64,000 bases of DNA from assembly GCA_947359465.1 (NCBI GenBank), contig OX375880.1:20784714-20848713 (forward strand), read 5' to 3'. The translations under genes were made by a program, and so were the position numbers. Each line of letters starts with the position of its first letter. Position 1 is the stretch's first letter. Positions 14,100 through 26,477 of this stretch are shown here, piece after piece. Below the pieces are notes generated by a model. The model had not been told where the DNA came from. It did no database searches and saw only the letters and a list, made by a program, of their open reading frames with translations. Origin of the DNA: Metellina segmentata (lineage: Eukaryota > Arthropoda > Arachnida > Araneae > Tetragnathidae).

Positions 14100-17000
14100 A
14101 GAAAGGGATATCTTTGGACTACTATGTTCTAATTTCCATTTTAGTAACAGTGTGGGTGAGTATTTACACTGACAAATAGATTTCTGGGATATGATATGAC
14201 AATGTATTTACAATAATAACAAATTCTGGGGTGTATGATATTTGAGTTTTTACACGGTGCAAAACAGTTCATCTGAAGACCCTTTTTACCTATTGCTGAA
14301 CCATACAGCTGAGGTTCTGAGGGAGCAGCGAGAAAGGGATATCTTTGGACTACTATGTTCTAATTTCCATTTTAGTAACAGTGTGGGTGAGTATTTACAC
14401 TGACAAATAGATTTCTGGGATTTGATATGACAATGTATTTACAATAATAACAAATTCTGGGGTGTATGATATTTGAGTTTTTACACGGTGCAAAACAGTT
14501 TAACTGAAGACCCTTTTTACCTATTGCTGAACCATACAGCTGAGGTTCTGAGGGAGCAGCGAGAAAGGGATATCTTTGGACTACTATGTTCTAATTTCCA
14601 TTTTAGTAACAGTGTGGGTGAGTATTTACACTGACAAATAGATTTCTGGGATTTGATATGAAAATGTATTTACAATAATAACAAATTCTGGGGTGTATGA
14701 TATTTGAGTTTTTACACGGTGCAAAACAGTTTATCCGAAGACCCTTTTTACCTATTGCTGAACCATACAGCTCAGGTTCTGAGGGAGCAGCGAGAAAGGG
14801 GATATCTTTGGACTACTATGTTCTAATTTCCATTTTAGTAACAGTGTGGGTGAGTATTTACACTGACAAATAGATTTCTGGGATATGATGTGACAATGTA
14901 TTTACAATAATAACAAATTCTGGGGTGTATGATATTTGAGTTTTTACACGGTGCAAAACAGTTCATCTGAAGACCCTTTTTACCTATTGCTGAACCATAC
15001 AGCTGAGGTTCTGAGGGAGCAGCGAGAAAGGGATATCTTTGGACTACTATGTTCTAATTTCCATTTTAGTAACAGTGTGGGTGAGTATTTACACTGACAA
15101 ATAGATTTCTGGGATTTGATATGACAATGTATTTACAATAATAACAAATTCTGGGGTGTATGATATTTGAGTTTTTACACGGTGCAAAACAGTTTAACTG
15201 AAGACCCTTTTTACCTATTGCTGAACCATACAGCTGAGGTTCTGAGGGAGCAGCGAGAAAGGGATATCTTTGGACTACTATGTTCTAATTTCCATTTTAG
15301 TAACAGTGTGGTTGAGTATTTACACTGACAAATAGATTTCTGGGATTTGATATGACAATGTATTTACAATAATAACAAATTCTGGGGTGTATGATATTTG
15401 AGTTTTTACACGGTGCAAAACAGTTTATCCGAAGACCCTTTTTACCTATTGCTGAACCATACAGCTCAGGTTCTGAGGGAGCAGCGAGAAAGGGGATATC
15501 TTTGGACTACTATGTTCTAATTTCCATTTTAGTAACAGTGTGGGTGAGTATTTACACTGACAAATAGATTTCTGGGATATGATGTGACAATGTATTTACA
15601 ATAATAACAAATTCTGGGGTGTATGATATTTGAGTTTTTACACGGTGCAAAACAGTTTATCCGAAGACTCTTTTTACCTATTGCTGAACCATACAGCTGA
15701 GGTTCTGAGGGAGTGGCGAGAAAGGGATATCTTTGGACTACTATGTTCTAATTTCCATTTTAGTAACAGTGTGGGTGAGTATTTACACTGACAAATAGAT
15801 TTCTGGGATATGATATGACAATGTATTTACAATAATAACAAATTCTGGGGTGTATGATATTTGAGTTTTTACACGGTGCAAAACAGTTCATCTGAAGACC
15901 CTTTTTACCTATTGCTGAACCATACAGCTGAGGTTCTGAGGGAGCAGCGAGAAAGGGATATCTTTGGACTACTATGTTCTAATTTCCATTTTAGTAACAG
16001 TGTGGGTGAGTATTTACACTGACAAATAGATTTCTGGGATTTGATATGACAATGTATTTACAATAATAACAAATTCTGGGGTGTATGATATTTGAGTTTT
16101 TACACGGTGCAAAACAGTTTATCCGAAGACCCTTTTTACCTATTGCTGAACCATACAGCTCAGGTTCTGAGGGAGCAGCGAGAAAGGGGATATCTTTGGA
16201 CTACTATGTTCTAATTTCCATTTTAGTAACAGTGTGGGTGAGTATTTACACTGACAAATAGATTTCTGGGATATGATGTGACAATGTATTTACAATAATA
16301 ACAAATTCTGGGGTGTATGATATTTGAGTTTTTACACGGTGCAAAACAGTTTATCCGAAGACCCTTTTTACCTATTGCTGAACCATACAGCTGAGGTTCT
16401 GAGGGAGCAGCGAGAAAGGGATATCTTTGGACTACTATGTTCTAATTTCCATTTTAGTAACAGTGTGGGTGAGTATTTACACTGACAAATAGATTTCTGG
16501 GATATGATATGACAATGTATTTACAATAATAACAAATTCTGGGGTGTATGATATTTGAGTTTTTACACGGTGCAAAACAGTTTATCTGAAGACCCTTTTT
16601 ACCTATTGCTGAACCATACAGCTGAGGTTCTGAGGGAGCAGCGAGAAAGGGATATCTTTGGACTACTATGTTCTAATTTCCATTTTAGTAACAGTGTGGG
16701 TGAGTATTTACACTGACAAATAGATTTCTGGGATTTGATATGACAATGTATTTACAATAATAACAAATTCTGGGGTGTATGATATTTGAGTTTTTACACG
16801 GTGCAAAACAGTTTATCCGAAGACCCTTTTTACCTATTGCTGAACCATACAGCTCAGGTTCTGAGGGAGCAGCGAGAAAGGGGATATCTTTGGACTACTA
16901 TGTTCTAATTTCCATGTTAGTAACAGTGTGGGTGAGTATTTACACTGACAAATAGATTTCTGGGATATGATGTGACAATGTATTTACAATAATAACAAAT

Positions 17001-20000
17001 TCTGGGGTGTATGATATTTGAGTTTTTACACGGTGCAAAACAGTTTATCCGAAGACCCTTTTTACCTATTGCTGAACCATACAGCTGAGGTTCTGAGGGA
17101 GCAGCGAGAAAGGGATATCTTTGGACTACTATGTTCTAATTTCCATTTTAGTAACAGTGTGGGTGAGTATTTACACTGACAAATAGATTTCTGGGATTTG
17201 ATATGACAATGTATTTACAATAATAACAAATTCTGGGGTGTATGATATTTGAGTTTTTACACGGTGCAAAACAGTTTAACTGAAGACCCTTTTTACCTAT
17301 TGCTGAACCATACAGCTGAGGTTCTGAGGGAGCAGCGAGAAAGGGATATCTTTGGACTACTATGTTCTAATTTCCATTTTAGTAACAGTGTGGGTGAGTA
17401 TTTACACTGACAAATAGATTTCTGGGATTTGATATGAAAATGTATTTACAATAATAACAAATTCTGGGGTGTATGATATTTGAGTTTTTACACGGTGCAA
17501 AACAGTTTATCCGAAGACCCTTTTTACCTATTGCTGAACCATACAGCTCAGGTTCTGAGGGAGCAGCGAGAAAGGGGATATCTTTGGACTACTATGTTCT
17601 AATTTCCATTTTAGTAACAGTGTGGGTGAGTATTTACACTGACAAATAGATTTCTGGGATATGATGTGACAATGTATTTACAATAATAACAAATTCTGGG
17701 GTGTATGATATTTGAGTTTTTACACGGTGCAAAACAGTTCATCTGAAGACCCTTTTTACCTATTGCTGAACCATACAGCTGAGGTTCTGAGGGAGCAGCG
17801 AGAAAGGGATATCTTTGGACTACTATGTTCTAATTTCCATTTTAGTAACAGTGTGGGTGAGTATTTACACTGACAAATAGATTTCTGGGATTTGATATGA
17901 CAATGTATTTACAATAATAACAAATTCTGGGGTGTATGATATTTGAGTTTTTACACGGTGCAAAACAGTTTAACTGAAGACCCTTTTTACCTATTGCTGA
18001 ACCATACAGCTGAGGTTCTGAGGGAGCAGCGAGAAAGGGATATCTTTGGACTACTATGTTCTAATTTCCATTTTAGTAACAGTGTGGTTGAGTATTTACA
18101 CTGACAAATAGATTTCTGGGATTTGATATGACAATGTATTTACAATAATAACAAATTCTGGGGTGTATGATATTTGAGTTTTTACACGGTGCAAAACAGT
18201 TTATCCGAAGACCCTTTTTACCTATTGCTGAACCATACAGCTCAGGTTCTGAGGGAGCAGCGAGAAAGGGGATATCTTTGGACTACTATGTTCTAATTTC
18301 CATTTTAGTAACAGTGTGGGTGAGTATTTACACTGACAAATAGATTTCTGGGATATGATGTGACAATGTATTTACAATAATAACAAATTCTGGGGTGTAT
18401 GATATTTGAGTTTTTACACGGTGCAAAACAGTTTATCCGAAGACTCTTTTTACCTATTGCTGAACCATACAGCTGAGGTTCTGAGGGAGTGGCGAGAAAG
18501 GGATATCTTTGGACTACTATGTTCTAATTTCCATTTTAGTAACAGTGTGGGTGAGTATTTACACTGACAAATAGATTTCTGGGATATGATATGACAATGT
18601 ATTTACAATAATAACAAATTCTGGGGTGTATGATATTTGAGTTTTTACACGGTGCAAAACAGTTCATCTGAAGACCCTTTTTACCTATTGCTGAACCATA
18701 CAGCTGAGGTTCTGAGGGAGCAGCGAGAAAGGGATATCTTTGGACTACTATGTTCTAATTTCCATTTTAGTAACAGTGTGGGTGAGTATTTACACTGACA
18801 AATAGATTTCTGGGATTTGATATGACAATGTATTTACAATAATAACAAATTCTGGGGTGTATGATATTTGAGTTTTTACACGGTGCAAAACAGTTTATCC
18901 GAAGACCCTTTTTACCTATTGCTGAACCATACAGCTCAGGTTCTGAGGGAGCAGCGAGAAAGGGGATATCTTTGGACTACTATGTTCTAATTTCCATTTT
19001 AGTAACAGTGTGGGTGAGTATTTACACTGACAAATAGATTTCTGGGATATGATGTGACAATGTATTTACAATAATAACAAATTCTGGGGTGTATGATATT
19101 TGAGTTTTTACACGGTGCAAAACAGTTTATCCGAAGACCCTTTTTACCTATTGCTGAACCATACAGCTGAGGTTCTGAGGGAGCAGCGAGAAAGGGATAT
19201 CTTTGGACTACTATGTTCTAATTTCCATTTTAGTAACAGTGTGGGTGAGTATTTACACTGACAAATAGATTTCTGGGATATGATATGACAATGTATTTAC
19301 AATAATAACAAATTCTGGGGTGTATGATATTTGAGTTTTTACACGGTGCAAAACAGTTTATCTGAAGACCCTTTTTACCTATTGCTGAACCATACAGCTG
19401 AGGTTCTGAGGGAGCAGCGAGAAAGGGATATCTTTGGACTACTATGTTCTAATTTCCATTTTAGTAACAGTGTGGGTGAGTATTTACACTGACAAATAGA
19501 TTTCTGGGATTTGATATGACAATGTATTTACAATAATAACAAATTCTGGGGTGTATGATATTTGAGTTTTTACACGGTGCAAAACAGTTTATCCGAAGAC
19601 CCTTTTTACCTATTGCTGAACCATACAGCTCAGGTTCTGAGGGAGCAGCGAGAAAGGGGATATCTTTGGACTACTATGTTCTAATTTCCATGTTAGTAAC
19701 AGTGTGGGTGAGTATTTACACTGACAAATAGATTTCTGGGATATGATGTGACAATGTATTTACAATAATAACAAATTCTGGGGTGTATGATATTTGAGTT
19801 TTTACACGGTGCAAAACAGTTTATCCGAAGACCCTTTTTACCTATTGCTGAACCATACAGCTGAGGTTCTGAGGGAGCAGCGAGAAAGGGATATCTTTGG
19901 ACTACTATGTTCTAATTTCCATTTTAGTAACAGTGTGGGTGAGTATTTACACGGACAAATAGATTTCTGGGATATGATATGAAAATGTATTTACAATAAT

Positions 20001-20019
20001 AACAAATTCTGGGGTATAT
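14100..20019. repeat. Satellite higher-order block 2 (694-bp trimer, 2776-bp supertrimer)
   Basis: From about 14.1 kb monomers follow a regular 232+231+231 pattern. The private variant ATGATGTG occurs at 14885, 15579, 16273, 16967, 17661, 18355, 19049 and 19743, each exactly 694 bp apart. Rarer variants show a larger period: GTGGTTGAG at 15310 and 18086, GAGTGGCGAG at about 15711 and 18487, and TCCATGTTAG at about 16912 and 19688 are each 2776 bp apart, which is four trimers or twelve monomers. Two levels of amplification are therefore visible, and the spacing suggests a more recent amplification than in the left block. The left edge is approximate. Confidence 0.9.
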
Positions 20020-21908
20020 TCATTCACACAAAACCTCCCTGTACACACAGTTGTGTATTTTAGAACTTGCCGACACAACAGTAACAGATTCGAAAGATCT
20101 CACTCTTGATAGACCTACGTACAATTGGCCATGAGTAAAAACTGGTTTGCTCAAATCTAAACATATTTTGTCAAAAGTTTGGCTTGAGCTTTATTAATGG
20201 TCATTGAAAATGCTAACCTAATAGGAAATTGCTTACTCTTGAATTTAAAAGGCATGTTACTATCAGATGGAATAAGAGGTATTCGAGGTATCAGGTAAGA
20301 TTCATTGTTTTCGTTACTTACTTTTTTTGCTTCAATTATATTTTTCTGCAAATTTACCACAATAAGTCTAGTTCCATTGCACAAACCTTTTGAAGGTGCT
20401 AAATTTCTGAGTAACATTATGATAGCACCTGTTTTTAATTTAAGTTTATGAGGTGGCATTCCAGTTGGAGTAATGCTATTCAAAAATTCCTCAGAATATG
20501 CAAGTTGATCTTGTGGATCTTCACTGACTATTGTGTCAATGCTCTCATAAATGACTTCATTTCCTGGCATACACTGCAATACATGATTATTGATTTGCAT
20601 TGATGAATCATTTGTTACAGTGAGAATGGCCCGATTTTTGAGCTCTTCAGGCGTCACTGTTTCAAAATCTATGTCATTGAACAGTTGTTGCACAGGATCC
20701 TGAATAGCTGGATAGCAAATAGGGGGTAATTGAACTTTATCTCCATTTTCTCCTTCACCTACATGCAAAAGCCAATTTGCAAATTCCTTCTCAGTATCTA
20801 AAGCTTGCATATTTTTGTTTAATCTGAGAACATGAAAAGCAGACCATAATCTATGTTTTTTAATGCAACTTGAAACTGTTAAGGACCGAGAACCTCTTAA
20901 AATGACTGGAAGCACTTGTCGGAAATCTCCACCCAATAAAATTATTTTCCCACCAAACGGCTCATCGCATTTTGTTACATCCTTCAAAAGTCTGTCCACT
21001 GCTAAAAAGGCATGAACATGAGTCATGGGTGCTTCGTCCCAAACAATTAACTTAGCATCTAATAACACTTTAGCTTCTGAATTATTTGGTTTCAAATTGC
21101 ATGTTGAAGTAGCATTTAAAATAAGGGGAATTTTAAAAGTAGAATGAGCAGTTCTGCCTCCAATCAACAATGTTGCAGCTATTCCAGTTGATGCTACAGG
21201 AATGGCTTTATCACCTTTTCCTCTAACTACATGTAGTAAGGTAGAATATACAAAAGTTTTGCCTGTTCCTGCAGGTCCATCAAGAAAAAAGCACTTAGAT
21301 ACATTAGTTTGGACCCCATAAATTGCATTCAGTACTTCATCAACCACATATTTTTGTTCTAAATTTAATTTTGCAATATTAATATCAGCTTTGGACTGCT
21401 CCTCTACAACGTCATAGGAAAGCTCAATCAAATTGCATTGCAAGTTAACAGAAGGAAGATTCAATTTTTTTAAATTTAAACCATAACACCTCAATAGTTC
21501 ATTAATTTCTGCAAGGGCATATTGTGGGCCAGTTTCTTCAGAATACCTATTAATGAAATCATCAGAGAGAGAACTTTTATGTTGAGTCCAAAGTTTGGGG
21601 ATATTTTCTACCTCACAGAATCCACAAATTATTGCAAATAAAAGTCTCAAATAACTTGGGACATGAACAGTAGCTGCTTCAAGTAGTGTATCATGCCAGT
21701 GCTGATCTCCTTCTAAAAGACCAAGCTCTTTGCATGCACTTTGGAAGGTTTCGCATATTACTCCATTTACAGTTTTTAAATCCTCAAAACTTACAGCACC
21801 AACTTTTCTCAACAATAACATTCTAAGGTAGAATCTCTCTGAATCCTGAACACTAACAACAGGCATTCTGCCAATTACTTGTTGTCCTCCTCTTTGCCTT
21901 TTTTTCCA
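20020..21908 (-). pseudogene. Helitron Pif1-type helicase domain, frameshifted near its end
   Basis: This is the DNA-unwinding half of the Helitron polyprotein. From MPVVSVQDSERFYL at 21866, 569 codons are open. Visible motifs are Walker A GPAGTGKT (197-204), Walker B VWDEAPM (275-281), GGDFRQVLP (312-320), and TINKAQ close to the end. Upstream of 21866 the frame stays open through WKKRQRGGQQVIGRM, normal linker sequence, back to the first frameshift near 21910. At about 20183 one G is missing from what is GGCC in the family codon pattern, so the frame closes early at 20157. In the next frame the protein continues for some 53 residues, including helicase motif VI as THGQLYVGLSRVRS, to a stop at 20020-20022. 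Apart from the two indels the helicase is essentially complete. Confidence 0.93.
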
Positions 21909-23628
21909 TTTTGTTGTTGCTCAAAAACATAATATTGAGGGATATCAGCATAATAAACAGGATGTGCCTCTGTATCAACTATGTTTAATTGAAACCATGC
22001 AGTCAAAGTGGTTTCTTTTATTGATGCCCTTTCCACTGCATCGTCTTCTTGACCTTCTCTAAAATAGATTGGCTGATTCTGTGGCAAATGAACAGCCAGT
22101 CTAATAACTGTGTGAGATTTATCGGACATGTAGAATTCATTTAAACGCCACATTGCCTCAGGAGCACTTACATACCTCCCATCCAAAAAATTTATTATTT
22201 CATTGTGATCTGCAGCATCAGTTTTTAATGTTACAGAGGCAGCATCATGCCCTTTGTACACATATTTGTACAAATACTTCACACTTTTAACAGATGCACA
22301 AACCTCAACATTTATATGGGCATTATACTTTTTGGATAGCCATGGATTATAGGGAACTATCCAGCGATTATCTATATAATAGTTCCCTACTCTTACAGGT
22401 TCAGTTTGCCTTCTTTTATACACTGGGTAGCCATTTATATTTTCTTCCGTCTCCTTTATGAATGTTTTTGGGAATTTTTTTGAGCATTCACCATCTTTCA
22501 TGCAGGGGGATTTAGGATTTATAAGACCACAGGGGCCATGGACCATACATTTAGTAACAATTTGGTATAGCCTTTCATTTAGAGTAACATCAGGTAGTTC
22601 GGCCCTCACAAATTTATCGATGTCATCTTTGGTGCGAATTTTGGAAGATGAATCTAATGTCAATAAAATATGACAATGAGGCAACCCCCGCTTTTGGAAT
22701 TCAATTACATAAATGTATGATGTTACTGCCCCAAATTTTTTTTTTTTGATTAGATCATTCAAAAGCTCAGATAATTTTAACTTAAATACTCTGACCACAA
22801 TATCGGGTCTATTTTCAGGTCTCTCTCTACCTTGCAATGCACTTACAATTTCTGGCCAGGTGGGATTACATGTAAATGTAATAAATAGGTCAGGGCGACC
22901 AAATTTCCTGACCATGGCCATCGCATCTTGATAGTTTTGCTGCATACAGCGCGGACTTCCTTGGAACGAAGAAGGCAAAATGATCAATTTTCCAATCCGT
23001 ACATTGGTACTGGAGGCACGGGTTGCTAAAGCATCCAAGAGTCCCCTGTACAATTCCACTCTTAAATCCTTTTGGTTCATGCGAATAAAATTTAGCCGAG
23101 AACCTTCCGTCTTAACGTAAGCATCAACGATATATTGTTGAAACAGTTTACCACTGCTATGTAAAATGCTAAAACCACTACGAACTGAAAGTTTGTAGGC
23201 TTAAAACTGAAGCTGTGTAACCCTGGTTCGTTTAGACGAACGTCTTTCTTCAACATGCTCCATGAGGCTCGACCATCCATGTTCCCCTCGAGGAAACAAC
23301 AACGGATAAACCATTGGATCGCTGCATGGATTTAGGGGAGATATATTTATGCACCCTTCTCCTTTTGGATAAATACAAATATCCCTATTTGCAGGGGGTT
23401 CCCCATCATCCCCAACAAATATTGCAGCAACCTCAGTTTTACAGGTAGAAGCATTATAGCGGTGCAAATCCATTTCTGAATTTTCCATGAAAACCATTTT
23501 CACATCAGCAGTAGGATGAGAGTGGATTAACTCATGCATTTGCATGTATGATTCTGCATATGGGTTAATTTGACGGAGTAAGGAATCCAACTTTTCCATC
23601 ACAGAATGTATGCAAGCTGGGTTGTTTT
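21875..23628 (-). pseudogene. Helitron Rep (HUH endonuclease) domain with N-terminal region, broken
   Basis: Rep nicks and joins single DNA strands in rolling-circle transposition. The N-terminal part (23602-23201) reads into INPYAESYM and later YPLLFPRGEHGW, both typical of the Helitron N-terminal domain. A TAA at 23201-23203 follows VTQLQF; the same frame then continues through GKLFQQYIVDAY to the segment starting MNQKDL at 23080. Within that 401-residue segment the HUH motif is PHCHIL (134-139), and KYLYKYVYKG (268-277) carries the two catalytic tyrosines spaced as in Helitrons (Y269 and Y273). LFITFTCNPTWPEI (65-78) is another family block. The frame ends in EEDNK at 21875 because one base is missing near 21910; the helicase continues in the neighbouring frame. 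Confidence 0.93.
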
Positions 23629-23630
23629 AC

Positions 23631-24335
23631 ATCAGTAGACTATTTAGGTAGTTGAGATTCCATTGTAATATTTTGCTTTTTCTATACTGCATACATATTT
23701 ATTTTTAAATGTAACTGTTATGGGTATAAAATTGCAAAATATACGGTTAATAATTTATCTCTAAATACATTTAATATATGGAGCTAAGTCGACAAAAACC
23801 TTTTAGTTTAATCAATTTCTGCATCCAAATAATAACTAAAGAACGTTAAATATATGCCAAATGAGTATTTAATCACTCACATCCTCTTATAATCTCCCAA
23901 AACTTGTATTTTTGATGCAATAATTTTGTCCACCTAGATTCTGAAAATGACACTCTATGCGCCGCCAGTAGCACATTATGTTGCTCAATTGCATTAATAC
24001 AATACCTGCCATAATCTCTTTTCTAAATATACACAATTATCAGATGAATGAATTAACTTTCACTTCCCAAATTTCAATTCGATAAATACAGAATAGTTAT
24101 GCTTGCTGAGTAACTAATTCCAAGGGATCAATGCTTAAAATTTCCAAATCAGATTTAAATGAAAATTAACCACCTAAAAACGAAACAAAATGAAAATATT
24201 AAAATTAACCTTTTTAAGATTTATGTATCCAACTGAAATGCTTTTGTGATACTGCAGAAAACCTTTTTTTTGTGTCTAAATGTCTTATAAATATTTTTTC
24301 AAGAACATTCTACATTACTATATAAATAACTGGAA
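23631..24335. other. AT-rich stretch upstream of the Helitron, nothing recognised
   Basis: No open frame with family character, tandem repeat or terminal motif was recognised. The missing 5' part of the Helitron should lie here if the element were complete, but no N-terminal or zinc-finger coding was seen. Confidence 0.5.
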
Positions 24336-24927
24336 TCTGTAATATTATAAAATGAAGTGCTTGTCTGTTTGTTTTTTTCGCGGTCGCAAAATTCTGACGA
24401 TACTATGGCACTTACAGCAATGAGATTTGGCACACAGGTAGTCCAAATTTTTTGCAATTTTTGGATCGCGGCGAAATTTTAAAATTAAATCTAGAATATT
24501 TTAAAATGAATTTAATAGTTTTATTCTCTACTTGATTCTTCAAACGCGGATGACTTTTTCAACCCACTTGATCTTGCAGTCAGGGTCTGGAACTATACCA
24601 AGTTTTTTTCAACCGACAGAACGCGTAGAAAATTATTTTTTTCGTTTCCGCTTTGATTTTCCGCGATTGATTTCCCAGCCTGATGATAAATCTTTTAACG
24701 GAGGTCAAATCTATTTTTTCTATCTCCTTGACCGTTAAAGACAGAGTAAAAATTTCAACGGATTTAAAATTTGCGAAAATTGTCAGTTTAAATTAATACC
24801 TAAAAATATGATTTAAGAATTTTTTTTACATGAATTTACGGATTTGAAATCTGCGAAAAATTTTACACCAGACTAATACCTTACACCACGGGCACGGGCA
24901 ACGCCGGGCTAGTCACGCAGTGGCTAG
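24336..24927 (+). mobile_element. Non-autonomous Helitron, short copy
   Basis: The 5' end reads TCTGTAATATTATAAAATG after an A, matching the family start TCTCTACTATTATAAAA seen in several copies. Inside are the family blocks GAGATTTGGCACACAGGTAG and two copies of a motif around GGATTTGAAATCTGCG. The 3' end reads GGGCACGGGCAACGCCGGG, then a palindrome CTAGTCACGCAGTGGCTAG, then T. TC at 5', a hairpin plus CTAG at 3', an A/T insertion site and no inverted ends are Helitron hallmarks. It has no coding capacity and would depend on an autonomous Helitron. Confidence 0.82.
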
Positions 24928-25400
24928 TATCTTAATTAAGAATAGAAGTTGCTATGATTTTAATAATTTGAATGAGTATATGTTAAGCATCATTTTACCC
25001 ATCATATGGAGAGAACAGTTCAAAATAGGCCATGTGCGAATTAGCCCCATGGAATGTTTAAAACAAAACCCATGTTGATAAACAGGCTTGTGAGCAACAC
25101 CTGTTGGTCAATGGTCCAAGATCGTATTACATAGTTGTCTGGTAACTATGATCTGTATAAAAAATGGTAAATAGTGTCTTCAAGGGAAGGATATGTTTTT
25201 AGTATAATTGTTGGGATGAATTGAGTGAGAGCAAAGTACTTAATTTATTTGAAATAAAATGACGTATTTCTTTTCCATAATTATTTCATTCTCATTAACA
25301 TAATACAGAAATCAAAATTAAAATTTTGATTTGAATCAATGATTTTAAAAAATAAAAATCACGCTTTATTTAAATCGTGATAATGTATAAAGTAATCTCT
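24928..25400. other. Spacer between two Helitron copies, nothing recognised
   Basis: AT-rich sequence with no gene-like frame, no clear terminal repeat and no tRNA-like promoter. Confidence 0.45.
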
Positions 25401-25678
25401 TCTCTACTATTATAAAGTAAAGTTTTTTTGTGTGTGTGTGTATGTTCGTGAAATGGTGCCCTGACGAATTTATGGCATTCACACTAATGAAATTTGGCAC
25501 ACATGTAGTACGAATTTTTTAGCAATTTTATAGACAGCCCGATTTTTTAAATTTGATCTAGAAAATTTTAAAATTAATTTAATGCGATGTTTAATTATTA
25601 TTCCCTTTCCACCGAATGGCAACAGTCATGATCGGTATTGAATGAATCCGTATTTTCTGGGCGTGTGTAGCCCATCTA

Positions 25679-26093
25679 TTACTGGATATCCTTTATGAAA
25701 TTTATTGCCTTTTTAAAGGCATATTAACTTTTAGTTAGCGTCAACTTTTATATTTGAAATTTTTTTTTGTGCTTACTTATTTTTTGCAACTGGATAACGG
25801 TTGTGCAATACGTTTGTTATTGTTTCTTTTTCAGACTACCGTTGTTTGGGATTTGATTTTTTAAGCATATTCACTTTTAGTATTACTGAATATCCTTTAT
25901 GAAATGTATTGCTTTTTTAAAAGCATATTAACTTTTAGTTAGCGTTAACTTTTAATCTTTTATATTTGTATTTTTATATTGTGCTTACTTCATTTTTTTA
26001 ACTGGGTAACGGTTGTACAATACGTTTGTTATTGTTTCTTTTTCAGACTACCGTTGTTTGGGATTTGATTTTTTAAGCATATTCACTTTTAGT
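25679..26093 (+). repeat. Tandem duplication, about 205-bp unit, two copies
   Basis: The unit from TATTACTGGATATCCTTTATG to AAGCATATTCACTTTTAG (25679-25881) is followed by a diverged second copy (25882-26093). Both end with the same block containing CAGACTACCGTTGTTTGGG. The inverted counterpart near 28500-28700 appears to have a single copy, so the duplication happened after the inversion. Confidence 0.8.
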
Positions 26094-26477
26094 TTCGATT
26101 ATTTGGATATTTTTTTCAAAGTCTAGCGATATATTTTTTTTAATCTTTTGTGCAATTTATGGTTTGTTTCATTTATGCAATCTTTTGTTTGTTTATGTAT
26201 AGTACTTCGGTTTTTATATAGTAAATTTTTATCATTTTTGTTTTGATGTCTTATGGAAAGAAAAGCGATATTTAATGTACAACATTTAAAAATTAATTTA
26301 TTATTATATTTTTGTTTTATTTGGTTTCCTAAAAATGTCCACAGTATTGAAAGGGTCTTTACTGCACTCACGCCAATCTTCGATTTCTATCATTTATGCA
26401 AACTAGGAACATTTCTTCTATGTAGCTCTACGCTCACAGGATGATGATATACTCTTCGAATTTCAACATTTTACTGA

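Larger units (their letters stand above)
1..20019. repeat. Satellite DNA array, 232/231-bp monomer, about 86 copies
   Basis: Head-to-tail copies of one monomer fill the first 20 kb with no other sequence between them. The landmark TGGGTGAGTATTTACACTG recurs at 1, 233, 465, 697 and onward, giving a 232-bp period; many copies after about 14.1 kb lose one G in GAGAAAGGGGATATC and are 231 bp. Copies differ at a few diagnostic sites: TTATCCGAAG, TTTTCCGAAG, TCATCTGAAG or TTAACTGAAG; AGCTCAGG, AGCTGAGG or AGATCAGG; GAGGGAGCAG or GAGGTTGCAG; GGATATGAT or GGATTTGAT. The window opens inside a monomer, so the array continues to the left. It ends mid-monomer at about 20019, directly against Helitron coding sequence. 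Strand is arbitrary. No gene is supported: short open frames in single monomers are closed in most copies. Confidence 0.98.
20020..23630 (-). mobile_element. Helitron (rolling-circle transposon), decayed coding part
   Basis: A minus-strand Helitron polyprotein covers this interval: a Helitron-like N-terminal region (23628 to about 23250), the Rep/HUH nuclease (about 23200 to 21910) and a Pif1-type helicase (21908 to 20020). All parts belong to one reading frame interrupted by a TAA at 23201-23203 and single-base losses near 21910 and 20183. The family's usual longer N-terminus is missing; an in-frame stop lies just upstream of 23628. The 3' end is cut too: the satellite starts at the base after the stop codon, so no 3' UTR, hairpin or CTRR terminus is present in the expected place. 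The element is inactive. Confidence 0.93.

Noticed and set aside
1..20019. CRISPR-like array
   Set aside because: The whole monomer is conserved with no short repeats separated by unique spacers, and the context is eukaryotic transposons. It is a satellite.
24532..24738. A 68-codon open frame
   Set aside because: It lies inside a non-coding, non-autonomous Helitron and is not conserved in its other copies.
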